From contig NZ_CP053921.1 in the NCBI RefSeq assembly GCF_013260645.1, positions 1,929,763-1,993,762 on the forward strand: a DNA stretch of 64,000 bases, in the 5' to 3' direction. Under the pieces are notes generated by a model that had not been told where the DNA came from, did not search any database, and worked only from the letters and a program-made list of their open reading frames with translations. Shown piece after piece: positions 1 to 9,141 of the stretch. The number at the start of each line of letters is the position of its first letter. Position 1 is the first letter of the stretch. The DNA is from Erythrobacter mangrovi. Lineage in GTDB: Bacteria > Pseudomonadota > Alphaproteobacteria > Sphingomonadales > Sphingomonadaceae. The position numbers and the translations under genes are program-made.

Positions 1-667
1 TCGTGCTGCGCTGGAGCGCGCGCAGGCAGGGGGTTACGGCCTGATTGCTGAAGTGAAGAAAGCTTCGCCTTCCAAGGGATTGATCAGAGAGGACTTTCGC
101 CCTTCTCAGCATGCCCGTGATTATGCCATCGGCGGGGCTGCGTGTCTTTCGGTACTGACCGATGCCCCTTATTTCCAGGGCCACGAGGACTTCCTGATCG
201 AAGCCCGGGCGGCCTGCGACCTGCCCGTCCTGCGCAAGGACTTCATGGTCGACCCGTGGCAGGTTGCCGAAGCGCGTGCCATCGGTGCCGATGCTATCCT
301 GATCATCGTTGCCGCGCTCGAGGATGCGCAGATGGCAGAAATCGAAGCGGCAGCGATGGAGCACGGGATGGACGTGCTGGTCGAAGTGCATGACGAAGCC
401 GAAATGGAACGTGCCGCGCGCCTTCGCTCGCGCCTGATCGGGGTAAACAATCGCGACCTCCGCACTTTCGTCACCGATCTGGCCACGACGGAACGCCTTG
501 CGCCGCTTGCGCCGCAAGGGGCCCTGCTGGTCGGCGAAAGCGGCATTGCCTCCCATGCCGATTGCCAGCGCCTTGCCTTGGCAGGGGTGCGCAGTTTCCT
601 TGTCGGTGAGAGCCTGATGCGGCAGGCCGACGTCGCGTCGGCTACCCGTACACTTCTGCGGGGATGA
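1..667 (+). CDS. trpC: Indole-3-glycerol-phosphate synthase (5' end missing)
   Basis: Tryptophan biosynthesis, cytoplasmic: closes the indole ring of carboxyphenylamino-deoxyribulose phosphate to give indole-3-glycerol phosphate. The frame is open from base 2 and runs off the window's left edge. It reads [13 protein letters not shown] at once, the family's N-terminal active-site stretch, so only a few dozen residues are missing. Later motifs also fit: [12 protein letters not shown] with the second catalytic Lys, [17 protein letters not shown] and the phosphate-binding FLVGESLM near the C-terminus. The GTG at 53 lies inside the gene and is not the start. In related genomes moaC and moeA usually follow; here a 314-bp gene-free stretch and then lexA follow. 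Confidence 0.95.
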   Translation, partial: RAALERAQAGGYGLIAEVKKASPSKGLIREDFRPSQHARDYAIGGAACLSVLTDAPYFQGHEDFLIEARAACDLPVLRKDFMVDPWQVAEARAIGADAILIIVAALEDAQMAEIEAAAMEHGMDVLVEVHDEAEMERAARLRSRLIGVNNRDLRTFVTDLATTERLAPLAPQGALLVGESGIASHADCQRLALAGVRSFLVGESLMRQADVASATRTLLRG

Positions 668-782
668 TCCTGTCCTACAGGTCCGCCGGGCGCTAACTTG
701 GCGGCATGCGTGCACCATTTCCCTTCAAGCTTGCGAATGAACTTGTCGCTCGAGCTGGAGGCAATTTTTTGGATTCAGGACT

Positions 783-799
783 GTGTTCCATCTGTTCCA
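783..799 (+). repeat. 17-bp intergenic repeat, copy 1 (double TGTTCCA)
   Basis: GTGTTCCATCTGTTCCA. The same 17-mer with one change (C to G at position 10) is at 52401-52417 upstream of sdhB. Each copy holds two direct TGTTCCA units nine bases apart, close to one helical turn, as expected of a site for a dimeric regulator. Both copies are intergenic and 86-183 bp before a plus-strand gene. The factor is unknown. Confidence 0.5.
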
Positions 800-930
800 C
801 GGTTCAGGCCCGTAGCTGAGAGTCTGAACATGACCGACGCGCAATCTGGACCGAATGGAGAACACCTGTTCCACAGGAAAAGCGTAAAAGTGGCGGGATT
901 GCTTGACTTACGAATCATGGTTGCCTAATT

Positions 931-945
931 GTTCCTTATTCGTTC
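931..945 (+). promoter_or_regulatory. LexA (SOS) operator of lexA
   Basis: GTTCCTTATTCGTTC is an exact GTTC-N7-GTTC, the LexA box known for alphaproteobacteria. It ends 36 bp before the lexA ATG, where autorepression is expected. The second GTTC is also the left arm of GTTCAC-N5-GTGAAC (942-958). Confidence 0.8.
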
Positions 946-981
946 ACGGGTTGTGAACAGCGGCACGGGAGTATCGCACCA

Positions 982-1671
982 ATGCTGACGGCCAAGCAGC
1001 ACGAGCTGATCCGCTTCATCCAGCAAAAGCTGGAAGAGACCGGCATTTCACCCAGTTTTGAAGAAATGAAGGAAGCGCTCGACCTCAAGAGCAAGTCGGG
1101 CGTTCACCGCCTGATTTCGGCGCTGGAAGAGCGCGGTTTCATTCGGCGCTTGCCCAATCGTGCTCGCGCGCTTGAAGTAGTCAAGCTGCCTGAAGATGCC
1201 GTAACCGGCGGAGCCCGGCCGCGTGCAGCCAATGACGCCGTGTCGGCAGCAATTGCTCCGAAGGCGATCGCGCCCGAACCGGCCAATGACATCATCCAGG
1301 TGCCGCTGCATGGGCGCATTGCCGCCGGCGCTCCGATCGAAGCGATCGAGGGTCAGTCTAGCATGCCTGTCCCGGCCGCCCTGCTCGGCCCGGGCGAGCA
1401 CTATGCGCTCGAAGTGTCGGGCGATTCGATGATCGAAGCGGGTATCTTCGACGGCGATTTCGCGCTGGTGAAGCGGACCGAAACCGCACGCGACGGCGAA
1501 ATCGTGGTCGCGCTGGTCGACAATGAGGAAGCGACTCTCAAGTACTTGCGGCGTGAGGCTGGTCGGATACGGCTTGATCCCGCCAATGGCGCTTACGAAC
1601 CGCAAATCTACGAGCCGCACCGGGTCAAGGTGCAAGGCAAGCTGGCGGGACTGTTGCGCCGCTATCACTGA
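982..1671 (+). CDS. lexA: SOS transcriptional repressor LexA
   Basis: Self-cleaving repressor of the DNA-damage response; RecA-DNA filaments trigger cleavage. The 229-aa protein has the N-terminal winged helix-turn-helix (residues about 1-65, starting [13 protein letters not shown]). A low-complexity linker of about 40 residues follows, then the S24 peptidase domain. The scissile Ala115-Gly116 is visible in RIAAGAP, the nucleophile Ser149 in SGDSM and the general base Lys187 in EATLKYLR, so autocleavage should work. A perfect alphaproteobacterial LexA box lies just upstream, indicating autoregulation. The last 7 bp overlap the 3' end of comEC on the other strand. Confidence 0.97.
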   Translation: MLTAKQHELIRFIQQKLEETGISPSFEEMKEALDLKSKSGVHRLISALEERGFIRRLPNRARALEVVKLPEDAVTGGARPRAANDAVSAAIAPKAIAPEPANDIIQVPLHGRIAAGAPIEAIEGQSSMPVPAALLGPGEHYALEVSGDSMIEAGIFDGDFALVKRTETARDGEIVVALVDNEEATLKYLRREAGRIRLDPANGAYEPQIYEPHRVKVQGKLAGLLRRYH

Positions 1672-3878
1672 GTGGATGGTGGCGCTCTGCGGGGCCGATC
1701 TTCGCGTGGCCGCCACCAGCCATGCTCACCCTGCGTTCGGGCTACCGTGTCGATGCGGCCCGAGGCAAGATAGAGCGCAACACCGCCTTCACGCTGGAGG
1801 AATCGACGATCGAGCCTGAGCCATGCGGGGCGGCACGCACGAGGCAAGTATCGATCGGAGATCACGATATCTGCCTTCTCGCACGCTGCAGCGAGCGCCC
1901 GCTCCTCAACGAGGTTACGACTGCGCGAAACCAGCAGGCGCCAAGTCCTCCCTCCACGATCAAGCTCCAGCGCGCAAAAGTCATCGCTGCATCGCGCGCC
2001 CGACCATTCAGCCAGCGCCTGTGGCTCGGTTCCGCTTGCGGCGATCTCCAGCAAGCTGTCCTGGGCATATCCGCCCTCGCTTTGGCGGAGCACCAGCACC
2101 TGATCGCCCTCCCCGACTATCGCGAAGTCACGACCATCGCGCGTGACAAGGATGTCGGGCACAGGTGCGCTCAGCATCCACACCGTTGCGGCAATGGCTG
2201 GGACCAGGCCCCAAAGTCGTTGAGTGCCGTGCCACAGGGCGAGCCACAGCCCGCCACCTACGAACAGCAGCAGAGCCGCCGGGGGAACCGGAGGTGCGAG
2301 CTTGACTGCCCCGGGCAAGCCCGCGGCGAAGTGGGCCAAGTCGAGCAGCAGCTCGAGCGAATGCCCGGCCAGCCACCAAAAGGGCGCGCCCATTCCTACC
2401 ATGTCGAACGCCATGGCCAGGGCCAAGAGCGGCATCGATACGAAGGTCACCAGAGGTATCGCAACTAGGTTCGCCAAGGCACCATACACGCCGGCCCGAT
2501 GGAAGTGGAACAGCACGATCGGCATCAGCGCGATCTCGATCACCAAACCGGTAAGGAACAGAACTGCGAGCCGCCGCCCAAGGCGGGATGTCCACCCCTC
2601 CTCTCGCGGTGCAAGGAATTCGCGCACCGGCTTCGCGCCATGTAGCGCGACGATCGCCAGCACGGCGGCAAAGCTCATCTGGAAACTCGGTCCAATCAGC
2701 GACTCCGGCCACAACAGCAAGACGAGCATGGCCGCCACCGCGACCATGCGCATCGACAGCGGTTCACGTCCCAGCGCCAGTGCCAGCAACACGAGAACCG
2801 CGCCGATACAGCTGCGGATTGTGGGGACTTCGGCCCCAGTAAGCAGCGTATAACCGATCCCCGCCAATGCCGCTGCTCCTGCAGCAACCAGCGGCAAACG
2901 CACGCGCAACGCAAACCAGGGCCAACAAGCCAGCAGCTTGAGCGTCAGGAGATAGGTCGCCGCGATGATGGCACTGACATGCAGTCCGCTGATCGACAGC
3001 AAGTGCGTCAGTCCGGCGTCGCGCATGGCTTCCTCGTCAGCGCTCGGAATTGCCCCGCGATCGCCGCTCGCCAATGTCGCTGCGATGGCACCTGGCGCTC
3101 CGTCGAGCCGGCTCCGCACATAGGACGACAGATCGCGCTGGACCCGAGCGAGGCGGCCCTCATTTTGCTTAGGTGGTTCCAGAACCTCGACCGTCCCAGC
3201 AACCGCGCCGGTCGCAGACAGCCCTTCGAACCAGGCCCTTCGCGCGAAGTTGTACGCTCCCGGTACAATCGGAGGTGCGGGAGGCAGCAAACGCACCGAA
3301 AGCCGGACTCGTGCCCCTTCACGCAAGTTCTCGGCGTCCTGATCAAGCGGTAGGTTGACCCGATATGCGACTGCGCGGCCCGCCACTACATCACGCGCAG
3401 CTAGGGTAAGGCGTATGCGCCCTTCCGTAGGCTGCTCTTGTCGCTCCAGGATACGCGCATCGAGCCGCTCGAAACGCGGGGCAGGAATGGGCTCGGCACC
3501 CACGATTTCGGAGCGCGCCCATACCACCGCAACACCCAGGGCTATAGTCAACGACACTGCAATGGCGGCTACCATCACATACGAGCGTTCGTTCCGCCCG
3601 CGCCAAATCGCAGCAGCCGATAATGCGAGGAGCAGAAATGCGCCCATTGCTGCAAGCCACTGCCAAGGACTCCCAAGCCCGAACCAAAGGGCAATGCCCG
3701 CAGCCAGTGCCACCGCCAACCAAGGCCCACGATCGAATTCCGATCCTGCAAGCAGGCGCTCGATCCGGTCCGTGAATCTGGACAAGAGGCCGCGCATGCG
3801 CCAAGGGCGCCGCACTGCGTCGCGGGCAGTGCCGCCCGCCTCCCCCAATGGTACAAGAGGCGTCCCTTGCGTCGCCAT
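1665..3878 (-). CDS. comEC: ComEC/Rec2-type DNA-uptake channel protein
   Basis: Inner-membrane protein of the ComEC/Rec2 family, the channel that carries single-stranded DNA into the cytoplasm during transformation. About 737 aa. An N-terminal membrane part with a soluble OB-like segment comes first, then the Competence domain with many hydrophobic helices ([13 protein letters not shown] is its hallmark). A C-terminal soluble part follows, resembling the degraded metallo-beta-lactamase domain of proteobacterial homologues. I chose the ATG at 3878 (MATQGTPLV); the frame is open 34 codons further but would run into gltX. Only 28 bp separate it from the divergent gltX start. It meets lexA tail to tail with a 7-bp overlap. 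Confidence 0.9.
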   Translation of the reverse strand: MATQGTPLVPLGEAGGTARDAVRRPWRMRGLLSRFTDRIERLLAGSEFDRGPWLAVALAAGIALWFGLGSPWQWLAAMGAFLLLALSAAAIWRGRNERSYVMVAAIAVSLTIALGVAVVWARSEIVGAEPIPAPRFERLDARILERQEQPTEGRIRLTLAARDVVAGRAVAYRVNLPLDQDAENLREGARVRLSVRLLPPAPPIVPGAYNFARRAWFEGLSATGAVAGTVEVLEPPKQNEGRLARVQRDLSSYVRSRLDGAPGAIAATLASGDRGAIPSADEEAMRDAGLTHLLSISGLHVSAIIAATYLLTLKLLACWPWFALRVRLPLVAAGAAALAGIGYTLLTGAEVPTIRSCIGAVLVLLALALGREPLSMRMVAVAAMLVLLLWPESLIGPSFQMSFAAVLAIVALHGAKPVREFLAPREEGWTSRLGRRLAVLFLTGLVIEIALMPIVLFHFHRAGVYGALANLVAIPLVTFVSMPLLALAMAFDMVGMGAPFWWLAGHSLELLLDLAHFAAGLPGAVKLAPPVPPAALLLFVGGGLWLALWHGTQRLWGLVPAIAATVWMLSAPVPDILVTRDGRDFAIVGEGDQVLVLRQSEGGYAQDSLLEIAASGTEPQALAEWSGARCSDDFCALELDRGGRTWRLLVSRSRNLVEERALAAACEKADIVISDRYLPRACRPAWLRLDRRFLQREGGVALYLASGRIDTVARTQGEHGWWRPREDRPRRAPPSTQ

Positions 3879-3906
3879 GTAAGTGTTTGAAAGGAAGCGA
3901 GAGACA

Positions 3907-5340
3907 ATGGCAAGCGATAGTGTGAGCACCGCTGCTTCGCCATCCGGGACGGTCGTCACCCGCTTCGCCCCCTCACCCACGGGTTATCTCCATATCGGCG
4001 GGGCGCGCACGGCGTTGTTCAACTGGCTATACGCGCGCCATCACGGCGGTCGCGTGCTGCTCCGCATCGAGGATACCGATCGCAAGCGCAGCACGCAGGA
4101 TGCGATCGACAAGATCATCGACGGACTCGCCTGGCTTGGCCTCGATTTCGACGAAGCACCCGTATTCCAGTCTGATCGCGCTGAGCGCCACGCTGAAGTC
4201 GCCCGTCAGCTGCTCGCAGCGGGCCATGCCTACAAGTGCTTCGCCACCCAGGAAGAACTCGAAGAGATGCGCGAAGCGCAGCGTGCGGCAAAGCAGCCCT
4301 TGCGCTACGATCGCCGTTGGCGTGACCGAGATCCGTCCGAGGCGCCTGAAGGCGCGCCCTACGTGATCCGGCTCAAGGTTCCGGTCGAAGGCGCAACCAC
4401 GATCGAAGATGCGGTCCAAGGCAGCATCACCGTCCAGAACTCCGAGATTGACGATTACATCATCCTGCGTTCGGACGGCACGCCGACCTACATGCTCGCG
4501 GTAGTAGTCGACGACCACGACATGGGCGTGACCCACATCATCCGTGGTGACGATCACATCAACAATGCCTTCCGACAGCTGCCGATCATCCGTGCAATGA
4601 ACGAGATCGAGGGCAACTGGCCCGATCCGGTCTATGCGCATGTCCCCCTGATCCACGGCGCCGACGGGGCGAAGATGTCTAAGCGACATGGAGCGGTCGG
4701 GGTCGAGGCCTATCGCGACGAGGAAGGCATTCTCCCAGAGGCGCTGGTCAACTATCTGCTCCGACTCGGTTGGGGGTATGGCGATCGCGAGGAAATCAGC
4801 CGAGAGGAAGCGATCCAACTGTTCGATCTCGATGGGGTCGGCAAAGGCCCGGCACGCTTCGACATCAAGAAGCTCCAGAATCTCAACGGCCACTATATCC
4901 GCGAAGCAGACGATGCACGATTGGCTGCACTCGTAGCCGAGCGCATTGGTTCCGATGCAGATGTTGCGCTGCTGACGAAGGCAATGCCTGTCCTTAAAGT
5001 TCGCGCCAAGTCCGTCAATGAACTCGTTGAAGGTGCTGCGTTTCTCTCCGCAAAGCGTCCGCTCGAAATGAGCGAAAAGGCAGGCGCATTGCTCGACGAT
5101 GAAGCGCGCCAGCGACTGGGTGAACTGTCCAAAATGCTGCAACTGCAAAATGACTGGACAATCGAGGCTCTCGAAGCCACTACGAAATCGTATGCCGAGA
5201 ACCTTGGGGTTGGGCTCGGTAAGCTCGCGCAACCGATGCGTGCAGCACTCACCGGTACGACCACGTCGCCCGGTATTTTCGATGTGCTGGTCCTGTTGGG
5301 AAAGGAAGAGGCGCTCGCTCGTATCGACGCGCAAGCCTGA
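3907..5340 (+). CDS. gltX: Glutamyl-tRNA synthetase
   Basis: Class I aminoacyl-tRNA synthetase that charges tRNA with glutamate. 477 aa, usual length. The HIGH-type ATP site is HIGG at residues 29-32 ([16 protein letters not shown]), and the KMSKS loop is KMSKR at 256-260. The helical anticodon-binding C-terminal half is complete. I place the start at ATG 3907 (MASDSVS), with AAGGA at 3891-3895. An in-frame GTG at 3883 would add eight residues. The gene diverges from comEC with a 28-bp gap, and gltA follows 40 bp downstream. Confidence 0.96.
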   Translation: MASDSVSTAASPSGTVVTRFAPSPTGYLHIGGARTALFNWLYARHHGGRVLLRIEDTDRKRSTQDAIDKIIDGLAWLGLDFDEAPVFQSDRAERHAEVARQLLAAGHAYKCFATQEELEEMREAQRAAKQPLRYDRRWRDRDPSEAPEGAPYVIRLKVPVEGATTIEDAVQGSITVQNSEIDDYIILRSDGTPTYMLAVVVDDHDMGVTHIIRGDDHINNAFRQLPIIRAMNEIEGNWPDPVYAHVPLIHGADGAKMSKRHGAVGVEAYRDEEGILPEALVNYLLRLGWGYGDREEISREEAIQLFDLDGVGKGPARFDIKKLQNLNGHYIREADDARLAALVAERIGSDADVALLTKAMPVLKVRAKSVNELVEGAAFLSAKRPLEMSEKAGALLDDEARQRLGELSKMLQLQNDWTIEALEATTKSYAENLGVGLGKLAQPMRAALTGTTTSPGIFDVLVLLGKEEALARIDAQA

Positions 5341-5380
5341 CCTTCCCCGGGAACCGCAAAAGACGTTTGAGGAGACAAGT

Positions 5381-6667
5381 GTGGCCGACAATCAGGCAAC
5401 TCTCGATCTGGGTGGCAAGACCCAGGAATTCCCCGTCCTGAAAGGGAGCGTCGGTCCCGATGTGATCGACATTCGTAAGCTTTATGGTGCGACCGGGGCG
5501 TTCACCTACGATCCCGGCTACAAGTCGACCGCGAGCTGCGAGAGCGCCCTCACCTACATTGACGGTGAAGAAGGCATCCTGCTTCACCGCGGCTACCCTA
5601 TCGGCCAGCTGGCCGAGCATTCGAGCTTCATGGAGGTCAGCTATCTGCTGCTGAACGGCGAACTGCCGACGCAGGAAGAGCTCGACGATTTCACGTACAC
5701 AATTACCCGCCACACCATGGTGCACGAACAGCTGCGGAGCTTCTACCAGGGCTTCCGTCGCGATGCGCACCCGATGGCGATCATGTGCGGCGTGGTGGGC
5801 GCGCTTTCGGCCTTCTACCACGACAGCACCGACATCGCAGATCCCGAACAGCGCAAGATCGCCAGCCATCGCCTGCTGGCGAAGATGCCGACGATCGCGG
5901 CGATGGCCTACAAATATTCGGTCGGTCAACCGTTCCTGCAGCCGAAAAACTCGCTCAGCTACACCGGCAACTTTCTGCGCATGACCTTCGGCGTCCCGGC
6001 CGAGGAATATGAGATTCATCCCGCCATCGAACGCGCGATGGACCGGATCTTCATTCTCCATGCCGATCACGAACAGAACGCTTCGACCTCGACCGTCCGC
6101 CTTGCAGGCTCGTCGGGAGCCAACCCGTTCGCCTGCATTGCCGCGGGCATTGCCTGCCTGTGGGGCCCGGCGCACGGCGGCGCGAACGAAGCGGCGCTCA
6201 ACATGCTGCAGGAAATCGGCTCTCCCGACCGCATCCCGCACTATATCGAACGCGCCAAGGACAAGAACGACCCGTTTCGCCTGATGGGCTTCGGCCACCG
6301 CGTCTACAAGAACTACGACCCGCGTGCGACGGTCATGCAGAAGACACTGCGAGAGGTGTTCGACGCGCTGAACGTCGACGACCCGGTGTTCGAAACCGCG
6401 TTGCGCCTGGAAGAACTCGCGCTGAGCGACGATTACTTCAAGGAGAAGAAGCTCTTCCCGAACGTGGACTTCTACTCGGGCATCATCCTCAACGCGATCG
6501 GCTTCCCGACCACCATGTTCACCGCACTCTTTGCGCTCGCCCGCACGGTCGGCTGGGTTGCGCAGTGGAATGAAATGATTTCCGATCCTGCACAGGTCAT
6601 CGGCCGCCCGCGCCAGCTCTACACTGGCCCGACCGAACGCGATTACGTGCCCATCGGCAAGCGCTGA
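5381..6667 (+). CDS. gltA: Citrate synthase (type II, hexameric type)
   Basis: First enzyme of the TCA cycle: oxaloacetate plus acetyl-CoA to citrate. 428 aa, normal length. The catalytic His/His/Asp set is visible in [27 protein letters not shown] and NVDFYSGI. The frame is open far upstream into gltX, but the real start is the GTG at 5381: a GGAG Shine-Dalgarno lies at 5370-5373 and the homologous N-terminus begins with [12 protein letters not shown]. It is cotranscribed with or closely follows gltX and ends at a strong intrinsic terminator. Confidence 0.97.
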   Translation: MADNQATLDLGGKTQEFPVLKGSVGPDVIDIRKLYGATGAFTYDPGYKSTASCESALTYIDGEEGILLHRGYPIGQLAEHSSFMEVSYLLLNGELPTQEELDDFTYTITRHTMVHEQLRSFYQGFRRDAHPMAIMCGVVGALSAFYHDSTDIADPEQRKIASHRLLAKMPTIAAMAYKYSVGQPFLQPKNSLSYTGNFLRMTFGVPAEEYEIHPAIERAMDRIFILHADHEQNASTSTVRLAGSSGANPFACIAAGIACLWGPAHGGANEAALNMLQEIGSPDRIPHYIERAKDKNDPFRLMGFGHRVYKNYDPRATVMQKTLREVFDALNVDDPVFETALRLEELALSDDYFKEKKLFPNVDFYSGIILNAIGFPTTMFTALFALARTVGWVAQWNEMISDPAQVIGRPRQLYTGPTERDYVPIGKR

Positions 6668-6690
6668 GCGGACTTTAGGAACCAGAGATC

Positions 6691-6715
6691 AAGGGGCGCC
6701 TCGGCGCCCCTTTTT
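6691..6715 (+). terminator. Rho-independent terminator of gltX-gltA
   Basis: Perfect 8-bp stem GGGGCGCC / GGCGCCCC (6693-6700 with 6703-6710), a 2-base TC loop as drawn (in practice the end pairs open), then TTTTT. It lies 23 bp after the gltA stop and 5 bp before the 3' end of the opposing kinase gene. Confidence 0.9.
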
Positions 6716-6719
6716 CATA

Positions 6720-8135
6720 TTAGCGGCTGTTGCCGCCGCGTTCCTCGCTGCGTAGATCGTCGGCCGCCGGGACCGAAAGCGTAAATCGCGCACCTTGCCC
6801 CGGCGCGCTCTCAACCGTCAGATCGCCGTCCATCGCACGGGCAATTCGGCGCGAGATATAGAGCCCCAAGCCGGAACCTCCGTCGCCACTACGTCCGAGC
6901 CGCTCGAATTTCTCGAAGACTTTCTGTTGCTGAGCCTCGTCGAGCCCATGGCCCTGGTCGGCCACGGTGATAAGCGCACGGCTCCCTATCCGATCGAGAC
7001 GGATCCAGACCTGGCTGTCTTCCGGCGAGTACCGGATCGCATTGCCCACAAGGTTGAGCAGGATCTGTAGCACTCGACGGAATTCGGCGATTGCCAATTG
7101 GCTCTCGCCTTCGACCGGTGGCACGAGCGTAATGCCCTTCTCCTGCGCCCGAACGCCCAGGATTCCGCATGCTCGCCGCGCGACATCGGCCAATTCGATG
7201 CGGTCTGGTGCGGTGACAAACTGGTCGGATTCGACCACCTCGAGATCGGAAAGGTCATCGATCAGCGCCAGCAAGTGCTGCGCGGCAGTCGCTATATCTG
7301 CCGCATAGTTCGAATATTCGTCAGCGATCGGTCCCGCCAGCTTCGTCCGGATCGTTTCGGCATTGGCGATGATGCGGTTGATCGGTTGGCGCAGGACAGG
7401 GGTAAGGTCGCGTCCGAATGACGCACCTTCGATGGCCGTGCCCGAAGCAGGATCGAACACCGCCGGATCGGGGGTGTCCGCAGTAAGGTAGAGCACGAAT
7501 CCAGCGCTGCCGGGTTGCCCCTGCCCTAGTGGCTCAAGGTGAGCGGTCCACTGGCGCGCGGATCCAGGAATCTCGCAGTGCGCCCCATCGAGGAGCCGCC
7601 AATGGAGCGGTTGCTCGTGTGCATTGCCCGGCAGGCGGACAAAATCGGTCCAGGGTCGCCCGATTGCGTCACGGGTCGCCTCGACGAAGTCCGCCAGGTC
7701 TGGCGCTTCCGTGACAACCGATAGAAGCCCCTGGCGCGGATCGAGACGCGCGGTGCAATCGGCAAGGTGGCGATTGATCTCGACGCGCCGCCGCGCGGAC
7801 TCGAGCTCATTTTCGGGGGGCAACTCCTCCGAATGCCAGCTAACCACATCAATGGAACAAGCCTCGACCGCACCCTCACCTCCGAGTTCCGGCGCTATCT
7901 CTACCCAGGCCGAAATACGGTTCTCACCGTCGATGGCGTTGAACTGGCGAGCGAGACGGAGGCCGTAGTGACCCGCCTTGTCAACAAGAGCGCGCAGCTC
8001 CGGGATAGCGATCGTGCTTCCCAACTTCCCTCCACATGCCTCCTGGAGACTGGCAAGGGGTTCACCGGCCTCAACCAGATGCCCCTCGGCATCAGTGCGA
8101 CCATGCGCAATGTAGCGGGTTCCAACGCTGGCCAT
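6720..8135 (-). CDS. Histidine-kinase-like protein lacking the phosphoacceptor His
   Basis: 471 aa, soluble, no membrane segment. Residues about 1-235 are a sensory part without a family I recognise. A dimerisation-helix region follows (about 240-300), then a complete HATPase_c domain: N box around N361/N365, DQGHGL at 393-398 and GGSGLGLYIS at 419-428. In HisKA kinases the first helix reads SHELRTPLN; here the aligned stretch is LTPVLRQPIN (244-253), with Pro246 where the His should be. ATP binding should be intact, but autophosphorylation at the usual His cannot occur. It may be a pseudokinase or a conformational regulator. The start is 1 bp from the stop of the upstream gene, so the two are translationally coupled. 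Confidence 0.8.
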   Translation of the reverse strand: MASVGTRYIAHGRTDAEGHLVEAGEPLASLQEACGGKLGSTIAIPELRALVDKAGHYGLRLARQFNAIDGENRISAWVEIAPELGGEGAVEACSIDVVSWHSEELPPENELESARRRVEINRHLADCTARLDPRQGLLSVVTEAPDLADFVEATRDAIGRPWTDFVRLPGNAHEQPLHWRLLDGAHCEIPGSARQWTAHLEPLGQGQPGSAGFVLYLTADTPDPAVFDPASGTAIEGASFGRDLTPVLRQPINRIIANAETIRTKLAGPIADEYSNYAADIATAAQHLLALIDDLSDLEVVESDQFVTAPDRIELADVARRACGILGVRAQEKGITLVPPVEGESQLAIAEFRRVLQILLNLVGNAIRYSPEDSQVWIRLDRIGSRALITVADQGHGLDEAQQQKVFEKFERLGRSGDGGSGLGLYISRRIARAMDGDLTVESAPGQGARFTLSVPAADDLRSEERGGNSR

Positions 8136-8136
8136 C

Positions 8137-9102
8137 TCAGGCGATCCCCAATGTGCCGGCTTCCGCTAGCATTTGTGCAGCTTCGCCCGGTTCGAGCGAT
8201 TCAAGACCCCGTATCGGCTCCGCCGAAGGATGAAGGCGCAAGACCTGGTTTTCGATCTCGACCCCGCTCAAGCCTGCGGCACGCAGCCCGAGCGCAAATC
8301 GCGCCGATTGCTTTGCGTTGGTGGATAGTACGGCCATAGACCGCGACTGGCGTGACCCTGTCGCAAGGGCGGTAAGGAACAGCGGAACGCCTGCCTGTTC
8401 GATATCGAGCGCTTCCCGAGCATGGTCGCCCATACCGGCGATAAGGCGCGCCAGCAATGCAAGCCTTCCCGCGCTCTCGTCAAACCCGTTGCGTAGCTTG
8501 GCCTCCGCCCGGACCATCGCATCTGAACGGCGTGGGCCGTTGAAGGCTCTCCAGCCCAGCAACAACTCATGGAACAGGTCCCCGGGCAGTTCGCCCAGCG
8601 GAAGCTCCATGCGTCGCTGCGATTGTGCGAACCGGGCCTGCGCCGCCAGTGCAGCCATTGCAGCGCTTGCCTGACTGGAGTCTGCTGATGCGATCAATTG
8701 CTGGAGGACCGGCGAGAGCACGGGATCCATCCCGTATTGCGCCTCCAAGCGTGCCGAGAGCTGCCACTCCAATGCAAGGGCATGGCAATGCGATAGGACC
8801 TGCGGGCTGCTGAAGAAGTGCTCCGCCAAGGCTTCGCCATGGCGTTCAGCGAAGGCTTCGCGTCCCGCTTCGCCTGTAGCTTCGGCTTGCGCCCGCAACA
8901 CTTGCGAGGAGAGATCAAGGCACATGGCCCGGATGCGCGCGACAAGTTCATCCGAAAACAACGACGTGTCCGGAGTCGCAAGCAGATGCGTAAGGATTGG
9001 GCCGACGCGCGCCAGAATAGCGTTCCCGCGCGCGAGAGCATCGCGCAGGGCAGCCGCCCGGTCCTTGTCCGAGGCGTCAGGCACGGCGTTCCACAAAGTC
9101 AT
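8137..9102 (-). CDS. Conserved-looking hypothetical helical protein, partner of the kinase-like gene
   Basis: 321 aa, very Ala/Leu/Arg-rich and predicted almost wholly alpha-helical, with no signal peptide or membrane segment. I do not recognise it with confidence. The general look (helical repeats, co-operonic with a signalling protein) recalls alphaproteobacterial DUF2336 proteins, but I see no diagnostic motif. It is first in a two-gene operon; its stop is separated by 1 bp from the start of the His-less kinase, so the two products probably act together. A near-consensus CtrA-type site overlaps its upstream region (9127-9141). Confidence 0.6.
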   Translation of the reverse strand: MTLWNAVPDASDKDRAAALRDALARGNAILARVGPILTHLLATPDTSLFSDELVARIRAMCLDLSSQVLRAQAEATGEAGREAFAERHGEALAEHFFSSPQVLSHCHALALEWQLSARLEAQYGMDPVLSPVLQQLIASADSSQASAAMAALAAQARFAQSQRRMELPLGELPGDLFHELLLGWRAFNGPRRSDAMVRAEAKLRNGFDESAGRLALLARLIAGMGDHAREALDIEQAGVPLFLTALATGSRQSRSMAVLSTNAKQSARFALGLRAAGLSGVEIENQVLRLHPSAEPIRGLESLEPGEAAQMLAEAGTLGIA

Positions 9103-9126
9103 GGCCTTGGATTAGCATCCACATGG

Positions 9127-9141
9127 TTAATTCGCCGTTAT
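9127..9141 (-). promoter_or_regulatory. Near-consensus CtrA-type site upstream of the kinase operon
   Basis: On the minus strand ATAACGGCGAATTAA, followed by CCAT: one mismatch to TTAA-N7-TTAA, and the CC extension fits known CtrA sites. It lies 25-39 bp upstream of the ATG of the 321-aa gene and partly overlaps the 3' end of the next gene. Single near-matches occur by chance, so this is suggestive only. Confidence 0.35.

Larger units (their letters stand above)
668..981. other. Gene-free control region between trpC and lexA
   Basis: I find no credible gene in these 314 bp; the short open frames have no recognisable product. The region is rich in GTTC/GAAC elements. It holds a 17-bp sequence with two TGTTCCA units (783-799) that recurs upstream of sdhB, a perfect GAAC-N4-GTTC palindrome (860-871), an alphaproteobacterial LexA box (931-945), and an inverted repeat GTTCAC-N5-GTGAAC (942-958). 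The last two overlap and lie 24-51 bp before the lexA start. No terminator is visible behind trpC. Confidence 0.7.

Noticed and set aside
698..928. 76-codon open frame between trpC and lexA
   Set aside because: No ribosome site, no similarity to moaC or moeA, and it covers the GTTC/GAAC-rich control elements.
4027..5391. 454-codon minus-strand open frame opposite gltX
   Set aside because: Antisense shadow of gltX with no recognisable motif.
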